From: Bacillus sp. B1-b2
GTDB lineage: Bacteria; Bacillota; Bacilli; Bacillales; Cytobacillaceae
Length of the DNA: 61,443 nt
Assembly (NCBI RefSeq): GCF_009183415.1
Contig: NZ_WEHU01000025.1
Coordinates: forward strand, 1 to 61,443
Reading direction: 5' to 3'
The notes beneath the pieces were generated by a model. That model searched no databases. It worked only from the letters and a program-made list of their open reading frames with translations, and was not told where the DNA came from. Numbering within the stretch: the stretch's first letter is position 1; each line of letters opens with the position of its first letter. Both the position numbers and the translations under genes were made by a program. Below are positions 10,241 through 20,746 of the stretch, in pieces.

Positions 10241-10271
10241 GTGGAGTGTTTAAATATGCTACATTATATTC

Positions 10272-10333
10272 CCCCTCAACTCCATTGAGGGGTTTCTCGA
10301 CAAGCTGAGGCTACCTATTTAGGTAGCCTTTTT
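10272..10333 (+). terminator. Terminator before hprK
   Basis: A CCCCTCA/TGAGGGG hairpin (10272-10292) is followed by GGCTACC-TATTTA-GGTAGCC and TTTTT (10309-10333). The second is a clear intrinsic terminator for transcription arriving from the yvl operon. The remainder up to 10471 shows no gene and should hold the hprK promoter. Confidence 0.8.
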
Positions 10334-10471
10334 ACACTGTTTCTATAGTTATCGTATATTTTAAGATGGTTATATGGCATATATTAATCGAAAAATGCTA
10401 AAATAAGGTGAATGTGCAATTTTTTAAACAATTGCAACTTAAACAGCAGTGAACCTTGAAGGAGGAGCTCC

Positions 10472-11398
10472 ATGGCTAAAGTATTAATCAAAGATGTTAT
10501 TGAAGAATTCGAATTAGAAATTATAAGTGGTGAAGAGGGTATTAACAGACCGATAACGGTTAGTGATATATCAAGACCAGGATTAGAAATGGCTGGTTAT
10601 TTTAATTTTTATCCAGCAGAGCGTGTTCAAGTATTAGGAAAAACCGAATTAACCTTTGCTGAAAGATTAACAGATGAAGATAGAAAAGAGAGATTGTATA
10701 AACTATGTAGTGATACTACACCAGGAATAATCATTACAAGAAATATGGAAGTACCTGCGGAATTATTAGAAGCATCAGAAGAGCTAGCAGTACCAGTGTT
10801 GCGTGCTAAGCACAAAACTTCCTTATTCTCTAGTCGATTAACTAATTTTCTTGAGAGAAAGCTAGCACCAACTACAGCCGTTCATGGTGTACTCGTAGAT
10901 ATTTATGGAGTAGGCGTTTTAATAACTGGTAAAAGCGGTGTAGGTAAAAGTGAAACAGCATTAGAATTAGTAAAGCGAGGACACCGATTAGTTGCTGACG
11001 ATTGTGTAGAGATTCGCCAAGAGGATGAGGGACTAATAGTAGGAAGCTCTCCACAATTAATAGAACACTTACTAGAGATTCGTGGTTTAGGAATTATTAA
11101 TGTTATGACTTTATTTGGTGCGGGAGCAGTACGAAGCCATAAGAAAATTTCAATGGTCATGTCGCTTGAATTATGGGAGCAAAATAAACAATATGACCGC
11201 TTAGGCTTAGATGAAGAAAAAATGAAAATTATTGATACAGAAGTAACAAAGCTGACAATACCTGTTCGACCTGGAAGAAACTTAGCCGTTATCATTGAAG
11301 TAGCAGCTATGAATTTCCGACTAAAACGAATGGGAGTAAATGCAGCAGAACAATTTACAAACAAATTAGCTAATGTAATTTCAGATGACAAACGGTAA
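10472..11398 (+). CDS. hprK: HPr kinase/phosphorylase
   Basis: HprK phosphorylates Ser46 of HPr and Crh with ATP or pyrophosphate and dephosphorylates them with phosphate, setting carbon catabolite control. The 308-residue protein has an N-terminal domain to about 130, the P-loop GKSGVGKS at 153-160, and the family signature [10 protein letters not shown] near 203. The start follows GGAGGAGCTCC. First gene of the hprK-lgt-ppaX-yvoF operon, as in B. subtilis. Its target Crh is also encoded in this window at 27.7 kb. Confidence 0.97.
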   Translation: MAKVLIKDVIEEFELEIISGEEGINRPITVSDISRPGLEMAGYFNFYPAERVQVLGKTELTFAERLTDEDRKERLYKLCSDTTPGIIITRNMEVPAELLEASEELAVPVLRAKHKTSLFSSRLTNFLERKLAPTTAVHGVLVDIYGVGVLITGKSGVGKSETALELVKRGHRLVADDCVEIRQEDEGLIVGSSPQLIEHLLEIRGLGIINVMTLFGAGAVRSHKKISMVMSLELWEQNKQYDRLGLDEEKMKIIDTEVTKLTIPVRPGRNLAVIIEVAAMNFRLKRMGVNAAEQFTNKLANVISDDKR

Positions 11399-11442
11399 AT
11401 TATTTTTGAAAGCTACTTGAGCAAATAGAAACATTAGATAAT

Positions 11443-11479
11443 AAAGGGTTGGCTACACGACTAGAGGGGACAGCCCTTT
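11443..11479 (+). promoter_or_regulatory. Hairpin in hprK-lgt spacer
   Basis: AAAGGGTTG at 11443 pairs with CAGCCCTTT at 11471, with G.U wobbles, just ahead of the lgt ribosome site AAGGGAGG. No T-run follows, so it is more likely an RNA processing or stabilising stem than a terminator. Confidence 0.4.
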
Positions 11480-11498
11480 AATAAGGGAGGATAAATGA

Positions 11499-12323
11499 AT
11501 GGGAGATGTTAAACCAATTGATCCAATAGCATTTTCGCTTGGACCAATTGATGTTCGTTGGTATGGAATTATTATTGGATCTGGACTTATTCTAGCGTTA
11601 ATTCTTGCAATTAGAGAAGGTAATAGAAGAGGTCTAGGAAAAGATGATTTCCCTGACCTAATGCTTTGGGCTATTCCAATAGCCATCATAAGTGCAAGGA
11701 TTTATTATGTATTATTTGAATGGTCTTATTATAAAGATCATTTAGGGGAAATTCCACAAATTTGGAATGGTGGGATTGCTATACACGGTGCTTTAATCGG
11801 TTCTGTCCTAACTGCATACATATTTACACAGAAAAAAGGGATTTCTTTTTGGAAAGTGGCAGATATAGCTGCACCAAGTATTATATTAGGTCAAGCAATT
11901 GGACGCTGGGGCAATTTTATGAACCAAGAAGCCCATGGTGGAGAAGTAACACGTTCATTCTTAGAAGGGTTACATTTACCAGATTTCATTATTAATCAAA
12001 TGTATATTAACGGAACATACTATCATCCGACTTTTCTTTATGAATCGCTATGGAATATAGTAGGATTCATTATCCTTCTAGCTTTACGTAAGGTGAACTT
12101 GCGCAATGGTGAAATATTCTTATCCTATGTTATTTGGTATTCTATCGGGCGTTTCTTTATCGAAGGGATGAGAACAGATAGTTTAATGATAGGCGATCTT
12201 CGAATGGCTCAATTAATATCACTTGCTCTTATTATTATAGCTATTGTAGCAATGGTCTTTAGAAGAAAAAGTGGGATGGCTAATACTCATTATTTAGATA
12301 CCAATACGGTCAAAAATAAATAG
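11499..12323 (+). CDS. lgt: Prolipoprotein diacylglyceryl transferase
   Basis: Lgt moves diacylglycerol from phosphatidylglycerol to the lipobox cysteine of prolipoproteins, the first step of lipoprotein maturation in the cytoplasmic membrane. The 274-residue protein has about seven membrane segments and the family signature [13 protein letters not shown] near residue 130-145. The start follows AAGGGAGGATAA. Located between hprK and ppaX as in B. subtilis. Confidence 0.96.
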   Translation: MGDVKPIDPIAFSLGPIDVRWYGIIIGSGLILALILAIREGNRRGLGKDDFPDLMLWAIPIAIISARIYYVLFEWSYYKDHLGEIPQIWNGGIAIHGALIGSVLTAYIFTQKKGISFWKVADIAAPSIILGQAIGRWGNFMNQEAHGGEVTRSFLEGLHLPDFIINQMYINGTYYHPTFLYESLWNIVGFIILLALRKVNLRNGEIFLSYVIWYSIGRFFIEGMRTDSLMIGDLRMAQLISLALIIIAIVAMVFRRKSGMANTHYLDTNTVKNK

Positions 12324-12402
12324 TCAGATTTATAAAATAGCAACTATACTAGATTTACCAATGATTAGTACGTTTGGGGAAATAGGAAAGGGATGTAGTC
12401 AA

Positions 12403-13056
12403 GTGAAGCAATCTATTAATACCGTATTGTTTGATTTAGATGGGACACTAATAGATACGAACGAATTAATTATCTCATCTTATTTACATACATTAAATCA
12501 TTACTTTCCTGAAAAGTATGGAAGAGAAGATATTATTCCTTTTATGGGCCCAACACTGAGGGAAGTATTTGAATCGGTGGATCCATTAAAAGTCGATGAT
12601 ATGATAACAATGTATAGAACGTATAACCGTGCACAGCATGACAAAATGGTGACAATCTTTAATGGAGTATACGAGACAGTTAAGGAATTAAAGCAAAGAG
12701 GCTATAAATTAGGTATTGTAACTACAAAACGATTAGATGCTGTTCAGATGGGGTTAAAGCTAACCAAGTTAGATGAGTTCTTTTCTGTAATTGTGGCATT
12801 AGATCATGTGAAGAAAGCGAAGCCTGATCCAGAACCAGTATTCCTTGCTTTGAAAGAATTGGGAGCTTCTGCTAGTGAATCCATCATGGTAGGAGATAAC
12901 AAACATGATATTCTAGCTGGGAAAAATGCTGGAACTTTAACTGCAGGAGTTTCATGGTCGCTTAAAGGGAGAGAATACTTAAAAGGATATAATCCAGATT
13001 ATATTTTTGATAGTATGCTTGATTTACTTTCCATTCCGGAATTGAAGCCAGAATGA
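12403..13056 (+). CDS. ppaX: Pyrophosphatase PpaX (HAD family)
   Basis: PpaX hydrolyses the pyrophosphate released when HprK dephosphorylates HPr-Ser46-P, pulling that reaction forward. The HAD motif DLDGT is at residues 11-15, the helical cap follows, and motif IV ([10 protein letters not shown]) lies near 165. I choose the GTG at 12403, 9 nt after AAAGGGA, giving 217 residues, close to the family length of 216. An upstream ATG at 12361 would add 14 unconserved residues and lacks a ribosome site. The stop overlaps the yvoF start. Confidence 0.93.
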   Translation: MKQSINTVLFDLDGTLIDTNELIISSYLHTLNHYFPEKYGREDIIPFMGPTLREVFESVDPLKVDDMITMYRTYNRAQHDKMVTIFNGVYETVKELKQRGYKLGIVTTKRLDAVQMGLKLTKLDEFFSVIVALDHVKKAKPDPEPVFLALKELGASASESIMVGDNKHDILAGKNAGTLTAGVSWSLKGREYLKGYNPDYIFDSMLDLLSIPELKPE

Positions 13057-13586
13057 GAAAAACAGTAAGATTTCCTGTAAGTGGAGCAAACTCTTTATGG
13101 CATATTTATAAAACAGTACCTTTCTTAAAAGTCATGAAGAATTTTTCGGTTATTCAAATAGCAAGATATATGCCATTTCTTAAAATGAAAAACTGGATGT
13201 ATAGAAAGCTACTTAAAATGAAGGTTGGAGAACAAACTTCTTTTGCCTTAATGGTGATGGTTGATATTATGTTTCCTGAGAAAATTAAAGTAGGAAAAAA
13301 TAGTGTTATCGGATATAACACAACGATATTAGCACATGAATATTTAATTACGGAATACCGAATCGGTGAGATTGTTATCGGTGATGAAGTAATGATAGGA
13401 GCTAATTCAACTATCTTGCCTGGTATTACAATAGGAGATGGAGCAATTGTATCTGCATGTACACTAGTCCATAAGGATGTTCCAGCAGGAAGTTTTGTTG
13501 GAGGAAATCCAATGAGAGTTATTTATACAGCAGAAGAAATGGAACAAAGAAAGAAAAAGGAACCAGTATTTATTATAGACCAATAA
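13053..13586 (+). CDS. yvoF: YvoF-type hexapeptide-repeat acyltransferase
   Basis: A 177-residue left-handed beta-helix protein of the maltose/galactoside O-acetyltransferase-like class. Hexapeptide repeats run from about residue 70 to 160, including [19 protein letters not shown], and end with GGNPMRVI, the standard C-terminal turn of these enzymes. The acyl acceptor is unknown. It overlaps ppaX by ATGA and closes the hprK operon, as yvoF does in B. subtilis. Confidence 0.9.
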   Translation: MRKTVRFPVSGANSLWHIYKTVPFLKVMKNFSVIQIARYMPFLKMKNWMYRKLLKMKVGEQTSFALMVMVDIMFPEKIKVGKNSVIGYNTTILAHEYLITEYRIGEIVIGDEVMIGANSTILPGITIGDGAIVSACTLVHKDVPAGSFVGGNPMRVIYTAEEMEQRKKKEPVFIIDQ

Positions 13587-13591
13587 TCATT

Positions 13592-13636
13592 AGACCTATC
13601 ATAATTAAATATGGATTTATGGTAGGTTCTTTTTAT
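13592..13636 (+). terminator. Terminator after yvoF
   Basis: AGACCTATCATA pairs imperfectly with TATGGTAGGTTCT and is followed by TTTTTA. It separates the hprK operon from the histidine operon. Confidence 0.7.
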
Positions 13637-13677
13637 ATACTCTTTTATCAGAAAATATAGAATGTTTATCTTTTTTC

Positions 13678-13706
13678 TTGACCTATTTAAGGTGGAAGAG
13701 TACACT
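13678..13706 (+). promoter_or_regulatory. Predicted sigma-A promoter of the his operon
   Basis: TTGACC and TACACT are separated by exactly 17 bp, about 75 bp before hisZ. This is a good vegetative promoter. No T-box-like leader fits in the short space before hisZ. Confidence 0.65.
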
Positions 13707-13782
13707 AAAAACAACTTCTTTAATTTGTTAGCATATTAGCGAACTAAAGCATTTCGGAAAATTCAACTATTGAGGTGTAAAG

Positions 13783-14967
13783 ATGAGTAGCCTATTTATG
13801 TTTGAAAAGCCACTAGGTATGAGAGATACTTTACCTGCAATATATGAGCAGAAAAATAGAGTAAAGCAAAAAATGGATACAGAAATAAAAAAGTGGGGTT
13901 ATCAATTTATGGAGACCCCAACATTAGAATATTATGAAACTGTCGGATCTGCATCTGCAATCTTAGACCAGCAACTTTTCAAATTATTAGATCAGCAAGG
14001 ACAGACATTGGTATTAAGACCAGATATGACAGCACCAATTGCTAGAGTTGCAGCATCCAAATTACTAACAGAAGAAATGCCTTTGCGTCTTGCTTATAAT
14101 GCTTCTGTGTTTCGTGCACAGCAAAGAGAGGGCGGAAGACCAGCAGAGTTTGAACAGATTGGTGTGGAGTATATTGGAGATAAGACAATTAGTGCAGATG
14201 GAGAAGGTATATCTTTATTAATTTCTTCTTTAGGAGAAGCTGGTGTTCAACATTTTCAAGTTTCTGTTGGACATATTGGATTTGTACGAAATTTTTTTCA
14301 TCAAGTATTAGGAACGCAAGAAAGAGTGGAAAGTCTAACAAAATATTTATATGAGAAAAACTATGTAGGATATCGAAATCATGTAGAACAATTAGCGTTA
14401 TCTAGTATTGATAAACAGCGATTAAATGATTTCTTGAAGCTTAGAGGAACGAAAGAAATTATCTCTCTTGCTTCTCAGCTACTAGAAGGTGTGGAGGGTT
14501 CTGAAGCCATTGAAGAACTAAAACAGCTGTGGGATATACTGGTTGATTATGGAGTAGAAGACAAAGTGAAATTTGACCTTTCTCTTGTGAGCCATATGAG
14601 TTATTACACTGGTATTGTTTATGAGGTTTATGCAGAAAGAGTTGGATTCCCTCTAGGAAGTGGTGGAAGATATGATCTTTTACTAGAAAAATTCGGAAAA
14701 AAAACAGGTGCAACTGGCTTTGCCATACGTATGGACCGACTTTTAGAAGCGTTAGGAAGAGTAGAAGAATCTCAAGATATTCAATGTATTTTATTTAGTA
14801 TGGAAAGAAGAAAAGAAGCCTTCCAATTAGCAGCAAAAATGAGATCAGCAGGTAAACAAGTTATTACACAAGATATTAATGGTGTAAAAGATGTAGATGC
14901 TTGTACAAAACAATATAATGAAATTATTTTATTAGTAGGTAAAGCAGGAATGGAGGTTGTCAAATGA
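13783..14967 (+). CDS. hisZ: ATP phosphoribosyltransferase regulatory subunit HisZ
   Basis: HisZ is a catalytically dead histidyl-tRNA synthetase paralogue that binds the short form of HisG and provides histidine feedback control. The 394-residue protein shows class II synthetase-like motifs, including the [10 protein letters not shown] segment near residue 85 and [10 protein letters not shown] near 125, and lacks an anticodon-binding tail. The start follows GAGGTG. First gene of the his operon, overlapping hisG by ATGA. Confidence 0.94.
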   Translation: MSSLFMFEKPLGMRDTLPAIYEQKNRVKQKMDTEIKKWGYQFMETPTLEYYETVGSASAILDQQLFKLLDQQGQTLVLRPDMTAPIARVAASKLLTEEMPLRLAYNASVFRAQQREGGRPAEFEQIGVEYIGDKTISADGEGISLLISSLGEAGVQHFQVSVGHIGFVRNFFHQVLGTQERVESLTKYLYEKNYVGYRNHVEQLALSSIDKQRLNDFLKLRGTKEIISLASQLLEGVEGSEAIEELKQLWDILVDYGVEDKVKFDLSLVSHMSYYTGIVYEVYAERVGFPLGSGGRYDLLLEKFGKKTGATGFAIRMDRLLEALGRVEESQDIQCILFSMERRKEAFQLAAKMRSAGKQVITQDINGVKDVDACTKQYNEIILLVGKAGMEVVK

Positions 14968-15608
14968 GTAATATGTTAACAATCGCTATGCCAAAGGGAA
15001 GAATATTTGATGAAGCCGCTGACCTTTTACGAGAAGCTGGTTTTCAGTTACCTGCAGAATTTGATGATTCTAGAAAATTAATTATAAATGTAGAAGAGGA
15101 AAATTTTCGATTCATTTTAGCTAAGCCAATGGATGTTCCCACTTATGTGGAACACGGTGTAGCTGATTTAGGTATCGCTGGTAAGGACGTTATGTTAGAG
15201 GAAGAAAGAGATGTTTATGAGCTACTAGATTTGCATATTAGTGCTTGTTATTTAGCAGTGGCAGGTCTTCCGAATACTGAGTTGAATGAAATTGCACCAA
15301 GAATTGCAACCAAATATCCGAATCTAGCAGCAGCGTATTTCCGTGAGCAAGGATCACAAGTAGAAATTATTAAGTTAAATGGTTCTATTGAGCTTGCTCC
15401 TATTATTGGTTTATCAGACCGTATTGTAGATATTGTTTCTACAGGAAAAACACTTGTAGAAAATGGCTTAGTAGAATATGAAAGAATAGTAGACATCACT
15501 TCCAGATTAATTGTTAATCCAGCTAGCTATCGAATGAAAGATCAAAGAATTAGTGAGATAGTGGAGCGTTTGAATGAAGTGGTAAAGGATAAACAGTTTA
15601 TAAAATGA
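14964..15608 (+). CDS. hisG: ATP phosphoribosyltransferase, short form
   Basis: HisG condenses ATP with PRPP, the first committed step of histidine synthesis. At 214 residues it is the short form without the C-terminal ACT-like domain, so it needs HisZ, which is encoded directly upstream. The PRPP-binding stretch [16 protein letters not shown] is near residue 155. It overlaps hisZ by 4 bp. Confidence 0.96.
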   Translation: MSNMLTIAMPKGRIFDEAADLLREAGFQLPAEFDDSRKLIINVEEENFRFILAKPMDVPTYVEHGVADLGIAGKDVMLEEERDVYELLDLHISACYLAVAGLPNTELNEIAPRIATKYPNLAAAYFREQGSQVEIIKLNGSIELAPIIGLSDRIVDIVSTGKTLVENGLVEYERIVDITSRLIVNPASYRMKDQRISEIVERLNEVVKDKQFIK

Positions 15609-15667
15609 GAGCACTAAAAAGATAATTATCGATTTCAATTTAGAAGATTTTGTAACTATTACTAATC

Positions 15668-15730
15668 ATGTGGTGAGGCGTCTGGTCGACTCCTACGGGA
15701 TTAAGAGATCGCTTGTAGATGAGTCCCTGG
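15668..15730 (+). repeat. Degenerate dispersed Bacillus repeat, copy 2, inside the his operon
   Basis: The 189-bp gap between hisG and hisD contains GGTCGACTCCTACGGGATTA and AGATCGCTTGTAGATGAG. These match the left and middle parts of the scattered CGACTCCTGCGGG...GATGAGACC Bacillaceae element. hisG and hisD are normally nearly contiguous, so the spacer looks like an old insertion. No strong terminator was seen, so the operon may still be read through. Confidence 0.6.
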
Positions 15731-15797
15731 TTTGATATACATTCCAATAGTATTGCTTTTTTCAATCACTTCAAAATAATACGAAAGGAGTATTCTA

Positions 15798-17063
15798 ATG
15801 AAGATAGTAACAGATATAAAAGGTGTTAATTTAAAACGCTCCGTTGATGCTGGCACAGCAGAGCAAAGAAATGCCGTGTTGGAAATTATTAGAAACGTTC
15901 AAAAAAATGGAGATATAGCATTAAAGGAATATACAGAGAAGTGGGATGGAGCAAAGCTTTCCACTCTTACTGTCAAGGAAGAAGAAATTAGGGAAGCTTA
16001 TAAAGAAGTGGAAGAAGAAATGATTTCTATTTTAAAGGAAGCAGCAGAAAATATTAGAAATTATCACATCAAGCAGTTGAAAAGTTCTTGGAGTTTTTCT
16101 CAAGAAAATGGTTCCATACTTGGCCAAAGGATATTGCCTTTAGATTCAGTAGGCGTTTATGTACCAGGTGGCACTGCTGCTTATCCGTCCTCTGTTTTAA
16201 TGAATGTTATTCCAGCAAAAGTTGCAGGTGTGGAGAGAATTGTAATGGTATCTCCTCCAAATGAAGATGGAAAATTACCAAGCGCTGTACTAGTAGCAGC
16301 AGACATTGCAGGTGTAAAGGAAATATATAAAGTTGGTGGAGCTCAGGCTGTTGCTGCTTTAGCATATGGTACGGAATCGATTAAAAGTGTAGATAAGATT
16401 GTTGGACCTGGAAATATTTTTGTTGCTCTTGCAAAAAGAGAAGTATTTGGAGATGTGGCAATTGATATGATTGCAGGTCCAAGTGAAATTGCTATTTTAG
16501 CAGATAGCACTGCTTTTACCCACGAAATAGCAGCAGATTTACTATCACAGGCTGAGCACGATGAAAGAGCTTCTTCTATCTTAGTAACGACCTCTAGCAA
16601 GTTAGCAGAAGAGGTATCAGAGGAAGTGGAGAAGCAATTACAGACTCTCCCTCGAAAAGAAATAGCTACAAAGTCTATTAATAACTATGGAATGATTCTA
16701 GTTGCTGAGACATTAGAAGAAGCAGCTGAAGCAATTAATGCAATGGCTCCAGAACATTTAGAAATTATGACAGAAGATCCTGAAGCGTTATTACCATTTA
16801 TACGTCATGCAGGTTCTATCTTTCTAGGAAGATATAGTTCAGAGCCAGTTGGCGATTATTTTGCTGGGACCAACCATGTCTTGCCAACGAATGGAACAGC
16901 CAAATTTTCGAACCCTTTAAATGTGGATGATTTCCAAAAGAAATCAAGTGTTATTCATTATAGTAAAACTGCATTCGAGGAAAATGCCCATAAAATTGCG
17001 AAATTCGCCAGATTAGAAGGATTAGAAGCACATGCACGGGCAATTGAAGCAAGAAAAAATTAA
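15798..17063 (+). CDS. hisD: Histidinol dehydrogenase
   Basis: HisD oxidises L-histidinol to L-histidine in two NAD-dependent steps using zinc. The 421-residue protein has GVYVPGGTAAYPSS near 112, the family signature region around GPGNIFVALAKR near 197, and zinc-ligand histidine contexts such as SQAEHDERA near 250 and GTNHVLPTNG near 358. The start follows GAAAGGAG. It lies downstream of the repeat-bearing spacer but in line with the rest of the his operon. Confidence 0.96.
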   Translation: MKIVTDIKGVNLKRSVDAGTAEQRNAVLEIIRNVQKNGDIALKEYTEKWDGAKLSTLTVKEEEIREAYKEVEEEMISILKEAAENIRNYHIKQLKSSWSFSQENGSILGQRILPLDSVGVYVPGGTAAYPSSVLMNVIPAKVAGVERIVMVSPPNEDGKLPSAVLVAADIAGVKEIYKVGGAQAVAALAYGTESIKSVDKIVGPGNIFVALAKREVFGDVAIDMIAGPSEIAILADSTAFTHEIAADLLSQAEHDERASSILVTTSSKLAEEVSEEVEKQLQTLPRKEIATKSINNYGMILVAETLEEAAEAINAMAPEHLEIMTEDPEALLPFIRHAGSIFLGRYSSEPVGDYFAGTNHVLPTNGTAKFSNPLNVDDFQKKSSVIHYSKTAFEENAHKIAKFARLEGLEAHARAIEARKN

Positions 17064-17090
17064 ATCTAACGCAAAAAGGAGGAGTACCCT

Positions 17091-17678
17091 ATGGGAAGAA
17101 CAGCAGCAATTAATCGTAAAACAGGAGAAACAAATATTCAGCTTTCCTTCAATGTAGACGGAGAAGGGGTTTCAGAAATAGATACAGGCGTGCCGTTTAT
17201 GAATCACATGCTTGATCTTTTTACCAAGCACGGACAATTCAATTTAACTGTTCAAGCAAATGGTGATATAGAGGTAGATGATCATCATACAACAGAAGAT
17301 ATTGGGATTTGTTTAGGACTTGCATTAAAGGATGCATTAGGAGATAAAAGAGGGATTAAAAGATACGGAAATAGCTTTGTTCCAATGGACGAAACATTAG
17401 CACAAGTTGTTATTGATTTAAGCAATCGACCTCATTTAGAGTTTCGAGCAGAGTTCCCTAGTGATAAGGTGGGGACATTTGATACAGAGCTTGTTCATGA
17501 ATTTTTATGGAAATTTGCATTAGAAGCGAGAATGAATTTACATGTGATTTTACACTATGGTAAAAATACGCATCATATGATTGAAGCCATTTTTAAAGCA
17601 TTAGCACGTGCATTAGATGAAGCAACTACTATTGATCCTAGAATAAAAGGTATTCCTTCTACGAAAGGAATGCTATAA
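17091..17678 (+). CDS. hisB: Imidazoleglycerol-phosphate dehydratase
   Basis: HisB dehydrates imidazole-glycerol phosphate to imidazole-acetol phosphate with manganese bound by histidine clusters. The 195-residue monofunctional form shows [14 protein letters not shown] near 63 and the C-terminal [15 protein letters not shown] near 163, both metal-binding signatures. The start follows AAAAGGAGGAG. It abuts hisH with no gap. Confidence 0.96.
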   Translation: MGRTAAINRKTGETNIQLSFNVDGEGVSEIDTGVPFMNHMLDLFTKHGQFNLTVQANGDIEVDDHHTTEDIGICLGLALKDALGDKRGIKRYGNSFVPMDETLAQVVIDLSNRPHLEFRAEFPSDKVGTFDTELVHEFLWKFALEARMNLHVILHYGKNTHHMIEAIFKALARALDEATTIDPRIKGIPSTKGML

Positions 17679-18302
17679 ATGATCGGTATCATTGACTATG
17701 GAATGGGAAATTTATTCAGCGTTAGCAAGGCTTTGGAGCGTTTAGATGCAGCTTATTTTATTTCGGAGAATAAAGAAGAGCTTCTTCAAGCAGATGCACT
17801 AATTCTGCCTGGAGTGGGAGCATTTAAGGATGCAATGGAAAGACTAAATGAAACGGGTTTAACACAAATGATTCATGCTTTTGTAGAGAGTGGCAGGCCA
17901 TTGTTAGGTATTTGCTTAGGAATGCAGCTTTTATTTGATGAAAGTGAAGAACATGGAATTAATCAAGGCTTAAAGCTACTTCCAGGAAAAATAGTGCGAT
18001 TTTCTGGTATCTCTGAAGAGGGAGAGTCCTATAAAGTTCCTCATATGGGATGGAATAAGCTTTCCTTTAAGCAAAGTTCTTTCCTTACAGATAACCTAGT
18101 AGAAGATTATGCCTATTTTGTTCATTCTTACTATGCAGATACAGAAGATGAAATGATAATAGCGAGCTGTTCTTATTATAAAGAAGTACCTGCAGTTGTT
18201 GGAGCAGGGAATGTATATGGTATGCAATTTCACCCTGAAAAGAGTAGTAAATTGGGGATGCAATTATTAAGTAATTTTACAGATTTGATCAAGAAAGGAT
18301 GA
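17679..18302 (+). CDS. hisH: Imidazole glycerol phosphate synthase, glutaminase subunit
   Basis: HisH is a class I glutamine amidotransferase that supplies ammonia to HisF. The nucleophile elbow GICLGMQLL is near residue 76-84 and the catalytic HPE triad segment QFHPEKSS near 185. Length is 207 residues. It starts right after the hisB stop and overlaps the hisA region, so translation is coupled. Confidence 0.96.
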   Translation: MIGIIDYGMGNLFSVSKALERLDAAYFISENKEELLQADALILPGVGAFKDAMERLNETGLTQMIHAFVESGRPLLGICLGMQLLFDESEEHGINQGLKLLPGKIVRFSGISEEGESYKVPHMGWNKLSFKQSSFLTDNLVEDYAYFVHSYYADTEDEMIIASCSYYKEVPAVVGAGNVYGMQFHPEKSSKLGMQLLSNFTDLIKKG

Positions 18303-18307
18303 ACAAC

Positions 18308-19033
18308 ATGGGGTTCACTTTATATCCAGCCATTGATATGAGAGGCGGAAAATGTGTTAGATTGCTACAAGGAGACTATGATAAAGAAACCGTTTATGGA
18401 GATTCTCCTTTTGAAATGGCAAAGAGCTTTGCAAGTCAAGGAGCAAGTTGGATTCATATGGTTGATCTTGATGGAGCGAAGGATGGAAGAAGGGTGAACG
18501 ACGCATTTGTTATTAAGGCAGCAAAAGAGCTTGATGTTCCTATTCAGATAGGTGGAGGAATTAGAACAGAAGAAGATATTGCTCATTATTTAGATAACGG
18601 TGTATCAAGAGTTATTATTGGAAGCATTGCTGTTTCTCAACCAGAGTTTGCGATGGACATGATTAAAAAATACGGAAAAGCTATTGCTATAGGAATTGAC
18701 GCGAAAAATGGGTTTGTAGCAACACATGGATGGATTTCCACTTCGGAAATAAAAGCAATTGAATTAGGAAAGAGATTCGCTGATGCTGGGTGTGAAACGT
18801 TTATTTTCACTGATATAGCAACAGATGGCATGTTAAGTGGTCCAAACCTTACTGCTATAGAAGAGATGGCAATTGTTACACAGAAAGAAGTAATTGCGTC
18901 TGGTGGAGTAAGTAGTATTAATGACCTTCAACTTCTTAAAGAGAAGCATGTTAATGGTGTCGTAGGTGCAATAATAGGTAAAGCCCTGTATGAAGGGCGT
19001 TTTAGTCTACAAGAAGCTTTATTACATATGTAA
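18308..19033 (+). CDS. hisA: Phosphoribosylformimino-5-aminoimidazole carboxamide ribotide isomerase
   Basis: HisA is a TIM-barrel isomerase that opens the ProFAR ribose ring. The protein starts with the conserved [17 protein letters not shown] and keeps the catalytic aspartates in PAIDMR near the N-terminus and in [10 protein letters not shown] near 165. I choose the ATG at 18308, 8 nt after AAAGGA. An ATG at 18299 overlaps that ribosome site and is less likely. Confidence 0.95.
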   Translation: MGFTLYPAIDMRGGKCVRLLQGDYDKETVYGDSPFEMAKSFASQGASWIHMVDLDGAKDGRRVNDAFVIKAAKELDVPIQIGGGIRTEEDIAHYLDNGVSRVIIGSIAVSQPEFAMDMIKKYGKAIAIGIDAKNGFVATHGWISTSEIKAIELGKRFADAGCETFIFTDIATDGMLSGPNLTAIEEMAIVTQKEVIASGGVSSINDLQLLKEKHVNGVVGAIIGKALYEGRFSLQEALLHM

Positions 19034-19062
19034 TGATGTCGGCATACTAGGGGGATCAAGAA

Positions 19063-19821
19063 ATGTTAACGAAAAGGATTATTCCATGTCTAGATGTGAA
19101 AGATGGCCGAGTGGTTAAAGGAATACAATTTGTTCAGTTAAGAGATGCAGGAGATCCAGTCGAATTAGCAAGATTTTATGATGAGCAAGGAGTGGATGAA
19201 TTAGTATTTCTTGATATCTCTGCTTCTCATGAAGGTAGGAAGACAATGACAGATGTTGTTAAAGCCGTTGCATCTGAATTGGCTATTCCTTTTACCGTTG
19301 GTGGGGGAATCAATACATTAGAAGATATGAAGAGAATCTTAAGAGCTGGTGCCGATAAGGTATCCTTAAATACAGCCGCTGTATTGAACCCAGCTCTTAT
19401 TCAAGAAGGATCCAACTTTTTTGGGGCACAATGTATTGTTGTTGCTATTGATGCTAAATATGATGAAGCATTAGGATCTTGGCGTGTCTACACACATGGT
19501 GGTAGAACGCCAGTGGATAAAGAAGTAGTGGAGTGGGCGAAAGAAGTGGTTTCATTAGGTGCAGGTGAAATCCTATTAACAAGCATGGATTCAGATGGAG
19601 AAAAACAAGGCTTTAATATAGCTCTTACAAAAGCTGTAAGTGAGGCTGTATCTGTACCAGTAATTGCTTCTGGTGGAGCAGGTAGTCATGAGCATTTTGA
19701 GGAAGCATTTCGAGAAGGAAAAGCAGATGCTGCACTTGCTGCTTCTATATTTCACTATAAAGAAACTTCAGTTCATGAAGTAAAGGAATACTTGAAAGAA
19801 AAGGGAGTGCCTGTTCGATGA
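19063..19821 (+). CDS. hisF: Imidazole glycerol phosphate synthase, cyclase subunit
   Basis: HisF closes the imidazole ring and releases AICAR, using ammonia from HisH. The 252-residue TIM barrel starts [20 protein letters not shown] with catalytic D11, and has the second aspartate in [14 protein letters not shown] near 130. It overlaps hisI by 4 bp. Confidence 0.97.
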   Translation: MLTKRIIPCLDVKDGRVVKGIQFVQLRDAGDPVELARFYDEQGVDELVFLDISASHEGRKTMTDVVKAVASELAIPFTVGGGINTLEDMKRILRAGADKVSLNTAAVLNPALIQEGSNFFGAQCIVVAIDAKYDEALGSWRVYTHGGRTPVDKEVVEWAKEVVSLGAGEILLTSMDSDGEKQGFNIALTKAVSEAVSVPVIASGGAGSHEHFEEAFREGKADAALAASIFHYKETSVHEVKEYLKEKGVPVR

Positions 19822-20462
19822 ATATAGATGACTTGAAGTTTGATGAAAAAGGACTAATTCCAGCGATAGTACAAGATGCTTCTACTAAAGAAGTACTTAC
19901 TTTAGCATATATGAACAAGGAATCTTTAAAGAAAACATTAGATTCTGGTGAAACATGGTTTTTTAGCCGTTCTAGACAAGAGCTTTGGCATAAAGGAGCA
20001 ACTAGTGGAAATACCCAATCAGTTCTCGAAATGAAGTATGATTGTGATCAAGACGCATTAGTGGTGATAGTTTCACCAACAGGTCCTGCTTGTCATAATG
20101 GGACTTCTAGTTGTTTTGTCGAAAGTATTTACGTAAATAAAGACAAGAGCTTAACAGAAAGCACGGATTATCAAATACTGGCTAATCTAGAGAGAGTCAT
20201 TGCTGATAGAGAAATAAATCGCCCAGAAGGAGCTTATACTACGTATTTATTTGAGAATGGAGTAGATAAGATCTTGAAGAAAGTTGGGGAGGAAGCAGCA
20301 GAAGTTATTATTGCTGCTAAGAACAGAGATACAGAAGAGTTAAAATGGGAAGCATCTGATCTTATTTATCATTTATTCGTTCTTCTAAGAGAGCAAAAGC
20401 TTCCATTCACAGAAATATTAAAGGTTTTAGAAACAAGACACCAAGAAAAAGATACAAAATAA
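19818..20462 (+). CDS. hisIE: Bifunctional phosphoribosyl-AMP cyclohydrolase/phosphoribosyl-ATP pyrophosphatase
   Basis: A fusion of HisI (residues 1-110) and HisE (about 115-214), which carry out steps three and two of histidine synthesis. HisI metal ligands are in [13 protein letters not shown] near 76 and the CH..GTSSCF segment near 93-100. HisE has the helical [12 protein letters not shown] core near 160. Last gene of the his operon; a clear terminator was not found in the following 240 bp. Confidence 0.95.
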   Translation: MNIDDLKFDEKGLIPAIVQDASTKEVLTLAYMNKESLKKTLDSGETWFFSRSRQELWHKGATSGNTQSVLEMKYDCDQDALVVIVSPTGPACHNGTSSCFVESIYVNKDKSLTESTDYQILANLERVIADREINRPEGAYTTYLFENGVDKILKKVGEEAAEVIIAAKNRDTEELKWEASDLIYHLFVLLREQKLPFTEILKVLETRHQEKDTK

Positions 20463-20657
20463 TAAGTAGATGTCTATAAGCACGGTTCAGACCTTCTATA
20501 TAGTAATCGGTGAAATTAAATTTTTCCCGGTTGTTAATAGATAAATGGTCAAGAAAAACCATTGCTTGAGACATCTTTTCTTATTATAATGAGAAATTAT
20601 AAATGGATTTATATTTACATTTTTCTAAGTATCTTCACTGAAACCTTTACATTATGG

Positions 20658-20663
20658 TATACT
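20658..20663 (+). promoter_or_regulatory. Probable -10 element for the TPR gene
   Basis: TATACT stands about 85 bp before the TPR gene, preceded at 18 bp by a weak TTCACT. The -10 is good, the -35 poor. Confidence 0.35.
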
Positions 20664-20746
20664 AGTTTGGTTGAAGATATAATTTATCACTAACTAACAT
20701 ATTAATGGTTAAGAAGCTTATAAAGCTTATAGATTTTGGAGGATTT

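Noticed and set aside
10903-11391. Minus-strand open frame of 162 codons opposite hprK
   Set aside because: Antisense shadow of hprK; no ribosome site or recognisable motif.
20463-20640. Terminator after hisIE
   Set aside because: Only weak, imperfect pairings with no proper T-run were found, so none is annotated.
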